Shown here piece by piece: positions 1 through 6,392 of a stretch of DNA of 9,789 nt. Position numbers and translations under genes: made by a program. The DNA is from Fidelibacterota bacterium (GTDB lineage: Bacteria; Fidelibacterota; Marinisomatia; SCGC-AAA003-L08; D37C17), in assembly GCA_012964845.1 (NCBI GenBank), contig DTTG01000090.1:1-9789 (forward strand), in the 5' to 3' direction. Each line of letters begins with the position of its first letter. Position 1 is the stretch's first letter. A model generated the notes under the pieces. It did no database searches, was not told where the DNA came from, and was given only the letters and a program-made list of their open reading frames with translations.

Positions 1-645
1 TGTGAGAGCATCAATATCATTAAACGCTACCAGTTCAATCCCCGGAACAAAGGGACCAAATCCCTCTCTTGCATCAGGGTCATCTGACATGGAAACGGCT
101 GTTACAGTCCTCCCATGAAAATTCCCCTTTGCAGCTACAATAATTGCCTCGTTTTCAGGAATGCCCTTTACCTTATAACCCCATCGCCGGGAAAGTTTAA
201 ACATGAGTTCAGGAGCTTCCACCCCAGCAACCTTTGGAACGACCCGGTCCATTTCGGTGATGCTTGTGGTTGCTAATAAAAAAGCGCTCATATATTTATG
301 CCGTATAGATCGTGGTACAGTTGGCAATTTTTCTACAGTGAGGTGTTTAACCACAGCATCAACAATGGTCTGATTGAGCTGCCCCTGATTTACTGCAGAA
401 TAACAACAAAGTCCATCAATCAGTTCTTCTTCTATATAGGCAGCCACTCCATTTTCTGATGGTTTTCTGCAGATAAGTGTGGAAGAATCCTTTACGTGGC
501 TCACCACCACATTTTCCAGGGGATTATAATTTCGCCCACCTTTTTCTAATTCTATTTTTTCGTGTTCTGCCGGCGAAAGGTCTCCAAGACGACAATCATT
601 AACGGTGAGATCATCTCCATAGCCATGGATGGAAAGCGTTGACAT
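1..645 (-). CDS. Ornithine aminotransferase-like class III PLP-dependent aminotransferase (3' end outside window)
   Basis: Translating the minus strand from the ATG at 645-643 gives 215 residues with no stop, leaving the window at base 1. The start is supported by GGAG at 655-652, six bases upstream. Ornithine aminotransferase (OAT) landmarks are present: an NY-P-L segment at residues 39-43, YSAVNQG at 82-88, GVEA at 141-144, KLSRRWGYKVKG at 150-161, and NFHGRT followed by DPD and GFGPFVPG at 175-202. OAT moves the delta-amino group of ornithine to 2-oxoglutarate, giving glutamate semialdehyde, in the cytoplasm. Oddities: the usual HCHP after YSAVNQG is QLNQ, the usual TGVEAGE is AGVEAPE, and the stretch between NY-PL and YSAVNQG is about 12 residues longer than usual and lacks the usual G-VWD-G pattern. 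The PLP-binding lysine lies outside the window. The subfamily is fairly sure; ornithine as substrate is not. Confidence 0.8.
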   Translation of the reverse strand, partial: MSTLSIHGYGDDLTVNDCRLGDLSPAEHEKIELEKGGRNYNPLENVVVSHVKDSSTLICRKPSENGVAAYIEEELIDGLCCYSAVNQGQLNQTIVDAVVKHLTVEKLPTVPRSIRHKYMSAFLLATTSITEMDRVVPKVAGVEAPELMFKLSRRWGYKVKGIPENEAIIVAAKGNFHGRTVTAVSMSDDPDAREGFGPFVPGIELVAFNDIDALT

Positions 646-731
646 AATGTACTCCTATAATTAATCGGTTTTGAAAAAAGTGGGGGAATTTACGGGGTTT
701 TATAAGCGGAAAGCGGAAATATTTGGACGTG

Positions 732-737
732 ATTATA
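732..737 (-). promoter_or_regulatory. Possible -10 box for the aminotransferase gene
   Basis: The minus strand reads TATAAT here, about 87 bases upstream of the aminotransferase start codon. A TTTACA lies upstream on the same strand, but 22 bases away, which is too long for a normal -35 spacing. In DNA this AT-rich a TATAAT is easily found by chance, so this is only a candidate. Confidence 0.22.
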
Positions 738-739
738 TT

Positions 740-791
740 AAAACGTAATTGTTTAAATATGTAAAGAAATTTATTTCACGTATTACGTTTT
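740..791. repeat. 10-bp inverted repeat, 32-nt spacer, between DAHP synthase and aminotransferase genes
   Basis: AAAACGTAAT at 740-749 is the exact reverse complement of ATTACGTTTT at 782-791. The centres are 42 bp apart, about four helical turns. On the minus strand it lies after the DAHP synthase stop and before the aminotransferase start. It could be a weak terminator, although the loop is long and the stem AT-rich, or a pair of operator half-sites. The rest of the 646-808 gap shows nothing else recognisable. Confidence 0.35.
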
Positions 792-808
792 TAATAATTA
801 TATACTCA

Positions 809-2158
809 TCAACGGCCATTGCGCAGAAGGTCAGTAACCAGGAATGCCAACTCCAGACTCTGTTCATTATTCAGTCTGGGATCACAGGCTGTTTCATATC
901 TGGAATTTAAATCAGAATCACTGATTTCACGGGCACCACCCAGACATTCAGTTACATTATCGCCGGTTAATTCAAAATGGACACCTCCGGGAATAGTTTC
1001 TTCAGCACGATGAATGGCGAAAAAGTGTTCCAATTCTTCCAAAATAGTATCAAAATGCCGCGTTTTATACCCGTTATCAGTTTTGTATGTATTGCCATGC
1101 ATGGGGTCACATACCCAGAGAACCTTTTGGCCACTTTCTTTTATTGTTTTAATGAGTGGAGGCAATTTACTGCGGACAGTGTCCGCTCCCATTCGAGATA
1201 TAAGAGTAAGTTTTCCCCACTCGTTTTCCGGATTTAGTTTTTCACAAAGGGTGATTAGTTCTTCCTCATTAATAGTAGGACCAACCTTTATGCCTATGGG
1301 ATTGTCAACTCCTGATAGGAATTCTACATGTGCACCATTGGGTTGGCGTGTACGATCGCCGATCCACAGAAAATGAGCAGAACAATTATACCATTTTCCA
1401 GTAAGAGAGTCTTGCCGTGTAAGTGCATGTTCATATCCCAATAAAAGAGCTTCGTGGGATGTGAAAAATTCTGCTAATTTTAATGCTGAAGTATTGTCTG
1501 AATTAATTCCTACCGCTTTCATAAATATGAGGGCATCATCTATGCTGTTTGCAATTTCTTCATATCGTTTCCCCTGGGGGGATTGTGCGATAAATTCTTG
1601 ATTCCACACATGGACCTTGTTTAAGTCTGCAAACCCGCCAGTAGTAAATGCGCGCAGCAGATTTAAAGTGGCAGCGGATTGATTATAAGTTCGCAATAAT
1701 CGTTTGGGGTTTTGTTTACGGCTATCCTCATTAAAATTTATATCATTTACTGCATCCCCGCGATAGGATGGAAGTTCAATGCCATCACGTGTTTCTGTAT
1801 TGGCAGAGCGAGGTTTTGCAAACTGCCCGGCTATGCGCCCCAGTTTTACCACATTGCAGGAAGCGCCGTAGGTTAAGACGACGGACATTTGCAGTAAAAT
1901 TTTAAGTTTATCTCGTATAGAATCCGCCCGAAAATCATCGAAGGTTTCGGCACAATCACCACCCTGAATTAGAAATCCATTACCCTGAGCTGCATCACCA
2001 AGTTGTTGTTTTAATGCCCTTACTTCACCAGCAAAAACGAGAGGAGGATAGCCTGATATTTCAGATATTACTTTTGAATAAGCCTCAGATTTTTCCCAAT
2101 CCGGCTGTTGTTCAGCGGGTAGTATCTTCCAACTGTCCGGTGTCCATGATTTTCCCAT
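809..2158 (-). CDS. Class II 3-deoxy-D-arabino-heptulosonate 7-phosphate (DAHP) synthase
   Basis: This 449-residue cytoplasmic enzyme condenses phosphoenolpyruvate with erythrose 4-phosphate, the committed step of aromatic amino acid synthesis. It belongs to the plant/Mycobacterium class II family: WTPDSW at 5-10, QGGDCAE at 65-71, KLGRIAGQFAKPRS at 105-118, GDRTRQ at 267-272, KVGPT at 291-295, CDPMHGNT at 350-357, HFELTGDNVTEC at 394-405 and CDPRLN at 425-430. By comparison with known class II enzymes the metal ligands should be C69, H354, E396 and D426, all present. The length matches the roughly 450-residue long class II group, so no domain is missing. The start is secure because the conserved WTPDSW box sits at the N-terminus and the next methionine is at residue 91. 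No Shine-Dalgarno is visible (the bases before ATG read TTTTTCTAT). It is divergent from yaaA and 163 bp upstream of the aminotransferase gene. A symbol is withheld because class II enzymes carry several names. Confidence 0.96.
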   Translation of the reverse strand: MGKSWTPDSWKILPAEQQPDWEKSEAYSKVISEISGYPPLVFAGEVRALKQQLGDAAQGNGFLIQGGDCAETFDDFRADSIRDKLKILLQMSVVLTYGASCNVVKLGRIAGQFAKPRSANTETRDGIELPSYRGDAVNDINFNEDSRKQNPKRLLRTYNQSAATLNLLRAFTTGGFADLNKVHVWNQEFIAQSPQGKRYEEIANSIDDALIFMKAVGINSDNTSALKLAEFFTSHEALLLGYEHALTRQDSLTGKWYNCSAHFLWIGDRTRQPNGAHVEFLSGVDNPIGIKVGPTINEEELITLCEKLNPENEWGKLTLISRMGADTVRSKLPPLIKTIKESGQKVLWVCDPMHGNTYKTDNGYKTRHFDTILEELEHFFAIHRAEETIPGGVHFELTGDNVTECLGGAREISDSDLNSRYETACDPRLNNEQSLELAFLVTDLLRNGR

Positions 2159-2166
2159 ATAGAAAA

Positions 2167-2181
2167 ATTACGAAAAGTAAT
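2167..2181 (-). promoter_or_regulatory. Small hairpin in the leader just before the DAHP synthase start
   Basis: On the minus strand ATTAC and GTAAT flank TTTTC, giving a 5-bp stem with a 5-nt loop that ends eight bases before the start codon, where a Shine-Dalgarno would normally lie. It could affect ribosome access or be a small operator. The stem is short and AT-rich, so chance is quite possible. Confidence 0.2.
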
Positions 2182-2222
2182 TATGAAAGAATGAACTTTT
2201 TATACCAATTTATTTAATTAAA

Positions 2223-2253
2223 ACGATAAGCATATCATTCACAATTTTGTCAA
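2223..2253 (-). promoter_or_regulatory. Candidate promoter for the DAHP synthase gene
   Basis: The minus strand carries a perfect TTGACA at 2253-2248. The best matching -10 is TATCGT at 2228-2223 after a 19-base spacer, longer than the ideal 17. Transcription would start near 2216, leaving a leader of about 58 bases. No leader-peptide ORF with clustered aromatic codons, and no attenuator, is evident in that leader. Confidence 0.35.
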
Positions 2254-2321
2254 GTTATTTAGTGGAATGTTTTTTTATTCTTGACCAAGGTACATTGCAA
2301 TAACTACTAATTTACCACCTG

Positions 2322-2344
2322 ATATTCGGGTAAACAGCGAATAT
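2322..2344. promoter_or_regulatory. Dyad-symmetric candidate operator upstream of yaaA
   Basis: ATATTCG at 2322-2328 and CGAATAT at 2338-2344 form a perfect 7-bp inverted repeat around a 9-nt centre. It overlaps a second palindrome (ATATTT/AAATAT, 2341-2353, one central base). Together they cover the area where the -35 of the yaaA promoter should be, a typical place for an activator or repressor. It does not match an OxyR, PerR or Fur box that I can recognise. Confidence 0.4.
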
Positions 2345-2372
2345 TTAAAATATCCATTGAGATTCTTTTCTT

Positions 2373-2378
2373 TATAAT
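2373..2378 (+). promoter_or_regulatory. Candidate -10 box of the yaaA promoter
   Basis: A perfect TATAAT, 64 bases before the yaaA start codon. No good -35 lies at 16-18 bases upstream; the nearest TTGAGA (2357-2362) is only 10 bases away. A good -10 with a poor -35 beneath a dyad is compatible with an activator-dependent promoter. Confidence 0.4.
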
Positions 2379-2442
2379 CTTAAATTTACCACCATTTTTT
2401 AATCAGCATTTATCTAACTTTAAAATCTAATAAGGAATATTC

Positions 2443-3141
2443 ATGAAAATATTAATTCCACCAAGTGAGGGGAAAGCAAAAGTAAAACCGGGAAAAACCC
2501 TTTTTTCAGAAACTAATTTCAGGTACGAGCGAGAAGTCAACCAAGTTGTACGGTTACTGGAGTTAATTGATGATGAAGACCTCTCATCAGTATACGGAAC
2601 ATCGCCGGAAAAAGCGTTAATGTTTCACCGGCAAAACCAGGATGCATTTAACAGCCGCTGTGCACCGGCGATAGAACGATATACCGGAGTAGTATATGAG
2701 CACATCGGTTGGTCCACACTTTCAGAAAAAGCAAAAGATTATATGGAGAAGTATATCTATATTTTCAGTGGTTTATTTGGATTGCTCACTCCAAAAACAC
2801 CTATTCCAGATTATAAACTAAAGATGAATGTGCTGTCTCTTCAACACCATTGGAACCCCATACTTACTGAAACTCTAAAAGATGAAAAAGTTATTGTTGA
2901 CCTTTTGCCTCAGGTACATAGAAAAGCATATAAACCCAATAAGGATAATGTAATCACTGTAGATTTTCAAATAACCAATAAAGGGAAAAAATCTGCTGCA
3001 GGACATTTTGGTAAAGCAGTAAAAGGAGAATTCATACGCTATATTGCTGAAAATAATATAACGGATATCGAAGGTTTTTCTGGATTTGAATATGAAGGAT
3101 TCAAATGGGACGGAACCTCCTTTGTTAAAGAAAATAGTTAA
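2443..3141 (+). CDS. yaaA: YaaA family peroxide stress protein (DUF328)
   Basis: A 232-residue cytoplasmic protein of the YaaA/DUF328 family. In Escherichia coli YaaA limits intracellular free iron and so DNA damage during hydrogen peroxide stress; that role is known there and only inferred here. Family marks are ILIPPSEGKAK at residues 3-13, FHRQNQDAFN at 61-70, YTGVVYEHI at 80-88, IFSGLFGLLTP at 107-117, IPDYKLKM at 121-128, HFGKAVKGEFIRYI at 188-201 and a C-terminal GFEYEGFKWD at 214-223. The PPSEGK start and H-K-KGE-R box resemble the Gram-positive-type branch more than E. coli YaaA. There are no signal peptide or membrane segments. AAGGA at 2432-2436 lies six bases before the ATG and fixes the start. 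It opens the plus-strand run, 68 bp before the ABC cassette, with no clear terminator between, so some read-through into the cassette is possible. Confidence 0.92.
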   Translation: MKILIPPSEGKAKVKPGKTLFSETNFRYEREVNQVVRLLELIDDEDLSSVYGTSPEKALMFHRQNQDAFNSRCAPAIERYTGVVYEHIGWSTLSEKAKDYMEKYIYIFSGLFGLLTPKTPIPDYKLKMNVLSLQHHWNPILTETLKDEKVIVDLLPQVHRKAYKPNKDNVITVDFQITNKGKKSAAGHFGKAVKGEFIRYIAENNITDIEGFSGFEYEGFKWDGTSFVKENS

Positions 3142-3209
3142 AAATCAGGAACAAATTCTACACATATCAATTAACAGCTGTTTACTAAAGTTAAATAGGA
3201 ATTACCACA

Positions 3210-4154
3210 ATGATAAAAGTTGAAAATCTATCCAAGTTCTACGGTGATGTTAAAGCCGTTAAATCCATCAATTTTGAATTAAACGATGGTGAGATTGTTG
3301 GATTTTTAGGAGCAAATGGTGCAGGAAAATCCACCACCTTAAAAGTGATGACAGGGTATCTTACTCCAACAACAGGAAATGTATATGTAAACGACTTAGA
3401 TATTCAATCCAATACTCTGGAAATTCAAAAACAAATCGGATACCTCCCGGAATTGAATCCTTTATACTCTGAAATGAGAGTATATGATTTGCTGGAGTTC
3501 ACTGGTAATATCCGCAACATTACTGGTAAAGCATTTAAAAATTCATTAGCTCGAGTAATAGAACAGTGTGGATTAAAAGGAGTCATTCATAGGATGGTTT
3601 CTGAATGTTCAAAGGGATACAAGCAGAGAATTGGCTTGGCATGTGCAATGATTCATGATCCCAAAATTCTTATACTTGATGAACCGGTTACGGGTCTTGA
3701 TCCGAACCAGATTGTAGAAATTCGTAATCTTATCAAAGATTTGGGAACAGAAAAATTGGTACTCATGTCCAGCCACATTTTACAGGAAATCCAAGCCACA
3801 GTAAATAGAATTATTATAATTCATAAAGGGGAAATTGTAGCTGATGGAACCAATGAAGAGCTCATGAGTGGATTTATGGGGAATACAAAACTCACTTTGG
3901 AAATTAAAAATGCTGAAGATAGCACTGTAAAAGCACTGACAGAAAAAATTCCATCCATCAGTTTAGTTGACACTACAACACGAAATGGGTCTCAAATACT
4001 TCATTTAGAATATCCAAAAGAAAAAGATCCCCGAGAGGAACTATTTCAATACGCCATAGATTCCAATTGGGTAGTGACAGAGATGAGTCCTCACAGTGTA
4101 AATCTGGAATCAATATTCCGAACCCTCACAATGGAGGACAAGGCAAATGCGTAA
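3210..4154 (+). CDS. gldA: ABC-2 type transporter ATPase, GldA-like
   Basis: This 314-residue protein is the nucleotide-binding subunit that powers the membrane protein encoded next. The ABC core covers about residues 1-220: Walker A G34-T43 (GANGAGKSTT), GYLPE at 77-81, signature CSKGYKQR at 133-140, Walker B ILILDEP at 153-159, D-loop GLDP at 162-165 and switch histidine H189. The signature is the SKGY(K/R)QR form seen in the GldA/NatA/NosF group rather than the classical LSGGQ, and the Q-loop glutamine is replaced by E81, as in other GldA-type proteins. Residues 225-314 form an extra C-terminal domain of the length usual for this group. AGGA at 3197-3200 precedes the ATG. The stop overlaps the permease start by 8 nt. 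GldA is known from Flavobacterium gliding motility; here the symbol means family resemblance, not proven gliding. Confidence 0.9.
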   Translation: MIKVENLSKFYGDVKAVKSINFELNDGEIVGFLGANGAGKSTTLKVMTGYLTPTTGNVYVNDLDIQSNTLEIQKQIGYLPELNPLYSEMRVYDLLEFTGNIRNITGKAFKNSLARVIEQCGLKGVIHRMVSECSKGYKQRIGLACAMIHDPKILILDEPVTGLDPNQIVEIRNLIKDLGTEKLVLMSSHILQEIQATVNRIIIIHKGEIVADGTNEELMSGFMGNTKLTLEIKNAEDSTVKALTEKIPSISLVDTTTRNGSQILHLEYPKEKDPREELFQYAIDSNWVVTEMSPHSVNLESIFRTLTMEDKANA

Positions 4155-4860
4155 CCTGAAAGCAATTTATTTTAAAGAAATGAAGTCCTATTTTAATAGC
4201 CCAATGGCCTATATCTTCCTGGTCATATTTGCGGTTATTACAGGATATTTTTTCACACGAACCTTTTTCCTTTTTAACCAGTCAGACATGCGCTCACTGT
4301 TTAACATAATCCCCCTGGTGTACCTCTTTTTTATACCGGCAATAACCATGAGTCTGATTGCCCGGGAAAAAAATCTGGGAACAATGGAAGTTATGGTCAC
4401 CCTGCCATTAAGAGACTTGGATTTTGTGGTGGGAAAATTTCTGGCAGCTCTGAGTTTGGTATTGGCGGGTTTACTAATATCGCTGGTACATTTTTTTACT
4501 TTGACCCAGGTTGGGACTAACATTGATTATGGGGCTGTATTCACAGGATATTTAGGGATTGCCCTTGCAGGAGCTGTGTATTCTGCTGTGGGTACTTTCG
4601 CCAGCAGCCTTACTGATAATCAAGTGGTGGCATTTATTATAGGGATATTTATTGTGCTGATTTTCTTTCTTATGGATAAAATGCTCATGTTTGTTCCTGC
4701 TGCGCTCACAGGGATTATTCAATATCTCAGTGTTGACTATCATCTGTCAAATATTTCAAGAGGGGTGATCGACAGCAGAAATCTTATTTACTTTGCATCG
4801 GTTGTAGGATTATTTTTGTTTATGACAGTTCGTATGTTAGAAATTCGGAGGTGGAAATAA
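4147..4860 (+). CDS. gldF: ABC-2 type permease, GldF-like
   Basis: A 237-residue inner-membrane protein, close in length to GldF of gliding Bacteroidota (about 240). Six hydrophobic segments are visible at roughly residues 20-38, 54-71, 97-118, 129-151, 158-176 and 212-229. Between the second and third is the ABC-2 signature loop AREKNLGTMEVMVTLPLRD (72-90), expected to contact the ATPase, and ISRGVIDSRNLIYF at 203-216 is the usual last-helix lead-in. The N-terminal MRNLKAIYFKEMKSYFNSP is the typical cytoplasmic amphipathic start. The ATG lies inside the end of the ATPase gene (overlap ATGCGTAA), with GGAGG at 4133-4137, so the two are translationally coupled. It ends two bases before the next start. 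Substrate unknown. In some bacteria GldF and GldG are one fused protein; here they are separate. Confidence 0.88.
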   Translation: MRNLKAIYFKEMKSYFNSPMAYIFLVIFAVITGYFFTRTFFLFNQSDMRSLFNIIPLVYLFFIPAITMSLIAREKNLGTMEVMVTLPLRDLDFVVGKFLAALSLVLAGLLISLVHFFTLTQVGTNIDYGAVFTGYLGIALAGAVYSAVGTFASSLTDNQVVAFIIGIFIVLIFFLMDKMLMFVPAALTGIIQYLSVDYHLSNISRGVIDSRNLIYFASVVGLFLFMTVRMLEIRRWK

Positions 4861-4862
4861 CA

Positions 4863-6392
4863 ATGAGTACTCAAAATAAAAAATCGTTTTTGACATATAT
4901 TGGGATAGTCATAACTATCTTGGTTCTATTAAATATTGTATCCAGAAATTTGTTTTTCAGATGGGATTTAACAGAAAATAAAATGTACAGTTTGTCCGAT
5001 TCCAGCAAATCAGTTGTTAGTAAAATTGATGATCGGCTCACAATGAAAGTGTATTTTTCGGATAATCTTCCCGGAGAATATGGTAATAACCGGAGGTACC
5101 TCCAAGATATTTTAGAAGAGTATACAGCATACTCTAATGGGAATATCCATTTTGAATTCTACTCTACAGATGATGATGAAAAAATGCAGGAAGATGCCCA
5201 GAAGTCTGGAATTCAGCCCGTGCAATTACAAGTCATTGAAAATGATAATATTGAAGTAAAGCGAGTCTATATGGGCATGGTTTTCCTTTATGAAGATGAA
5301 CGGGAAACTATTCCGGTAATCCAAACAACTACCGGATTGGAATATGACATTACCACGAAAATAAAGAAATTGGTGGATACTAACAAAGAAACTCTTGCCA
5401 TTGCTAAAACAGGGGGTCAGGAGCAAATCAAAAATGAAAATATCTCTCAATTGTTGGCTCAACGTTACAATATTCGAAATATAAATCTGAGTCAGGCAGT
5501 TGCTGAAAATATTACCTTACTTTTAATAAATGGTGTAGAAGATTCATTAACCGTAGATGAGCTCCAAAATTTAGAAGATTTTATTAATCGGGGTGGGAAT
5601 GTGCTGTTAGCCCAGAACAGAATCAAAACCGATCTTGCTACTCAACAGGCAAATCCGGTAGTGTCGGATATATTTTCATTGCTGGATTCGTATGGCTTAC
5701 ATATTGCACCCAACCTGGTTCTTGATCAAAATTGCGGCAAGGTGAATGTTCAGCAGAATTTGGGATTCATTCGCATTCCTGTTCCCATGAGTTATCCCTT
5801 TTTGCCCATTATTAAAGAGGGTAATTTTAATGATGAAGTGGTAATGGTGAATGGTTTAGAGTCTGTGCGCTTGATGTTTCCAAGTGAAATTGTAATTAAT
5901 GATAGCGTGGCTGGCGCTGAAGATGTCAATATCATTCCCTTGTTTACAAGTTCTAATCGATCAACAACAATGGAAGAGTTTTTTAATTTGAATCCTGATC
6001 CCAAAGCAAACCCGGCATTTCGTCAGCTGAACGAAGCTGGCAAAGTATTGGGCGCACTGGCAGAGATTTCCCATTCGGAAACGGGTACTTTAAGCCAATT
6101 GATTTTGATTCCAGACTCTAAATTTATTGCAGACGACGGAGGTGGTGCCGCACCAGAAAATCACATATTTATTATGAATGCAGTTGATTATCTCTTAGGT
6201 GACAGGGAGCTAATTTCTCTCAGAAGTCGCGAAATAACCAACCGGCCCCTGCAGGAACTGGAAGATGATGAAAAAGCACGCTGGAAATGGATTAATATTC
6301 TTCTCCCATCTTTTCTTGTAGTTGCATTTGGTGGATTAAGAATGAGACGTGAAAAAAACCGGGCAAAAGTTTTGGAGGAAATCTATGGCTAA
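4863..6392 (+). CDS. gldG: GldG-like membrane-anchored extracytoplasmic protein of ABC-2 system
   Basis: This 509-residue protein belongs to the GldG/'ABC-type uncharacterized transport system' family. One N-terminal membrane helix lies at about residues 9-27, followed by the family motif DLTENKMYSLS (35-45). A long non-hydrophobic region to about 465 is expected outside the cytoplasmic membrane and probably includes a GATase/Rossmann-like fold (LLLINGVEDSLT and FINRGGNVLLAQ are typical strand-turn segments). A C-terminal helix at about 475-493 is followed by a basic tail (RMRREKNR). The start chosen is the ATG at 4863, with GGAGG at 4847-4851. An in-frame GTG at 4851 would add four residues but overlaps that Shine-Dalgarno, so it is unlikely. 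The gene begins two bases after gldF and overlaps the DUF4340 gene by 8 nt. In Flavobacterium, GldG works with GldA and GldF; the biochemical role is unknown. Confidence 0.87.
   Translation: MSTQNKKSFLTYIGIVITILVLLNIVSRNLFFRWDLTENKMYSLSDSSKSVVSKIDDRLTMKVYFSDNLPGEYGNNRRYLQDILEEYTAYSNGNIHFEFYSTDDDEKMQEDAQKSGIQPVQLQVIENDNIEVKRVYMGMVFLYEDERETIPVIQTTTGLEYDITTKIKKLVDTNKETLAIAKTGGQEQIKNENISQLLAQRYNIRNINLSQAVAENITLLLINGVEDSLTVDELQNLEDFINRGGNVLLAQNRIKTDLATQQANPVVSDIFSLLDSYGLHIAPNLVLDQNCGKVNVQQNLGFIRIPVPMSYPFLPIIKEGNFNDEVVMVNGLESVRLMFPSEIVINDSVAGAEDVNIIPLFTSSNRSTTMEEFFNLNPDPKANPAFRQLNEAGKVLGALAEISHSETGTLSQLILIPDSKFIADDGGGAAPENHIFIMNAVDYLLGDRELISLRSREITNRPLQELEDDEKARWKWINILLPSFLVVAFGGLRMRREKNRAKVLEEIYG
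6374..6379 (+). promoter_or_regulatory. Ribosome binding site deciding the DUF4340 start
   Basis: GGAGGA lies five bases before the ATG at 6385. It settles the choice between this ATG and the upstream in-frame GTG at 6349, which lacks a ribosome binding site and would put a strongly basic stretch before the membrane helix. Confidence 0.75.

Larger units (their letters stand above)
2309..2393. repeat. 11-bp direct repeat pair in the divergent control region
   Basis: AATTTACCACC occurs exactly at 2309-2319 and again at 2383-2393, with starts 74 bp apart, close to seven helical turns. The second copy lies just downstream of the TATAAT at 2373-2378, about where yaaA transcription would begin. 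Paired sites on the same face of the helix suggest binding by one regulator, perhaps with looping. This is inference from spacing and placement only. Confidence 0.5.

Noticed and set aside
819..1376. Three overlapping plus-strand open frames
   Set aside because: All lie antisense to the DAHP synthase gene over its conserved 3' half and have no recognisable product.
2014..2217. A 67-codon plus-strand open frame spanning the DAHP synthase start
   Set aside because: Mostly antisense to conserved enzyme sequence, no recognisable domain, and its end runs through the AT-rich leader.
3173..3182. Perfect palindrome AACAGCTGTT between yaaA and gldA
   Set aside because: It has no loop and no following T run, so it is not a terminator. 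A 10-bp palindrome is easily met by chance, though an operator cannot be excluded.
4209..4743. Two minus-strand open frames inside the permease gene
   Set aside because: Antisense to hydrophobic helices of gldF; their composition is that expected from the complementary strand of membrane-protein codons.
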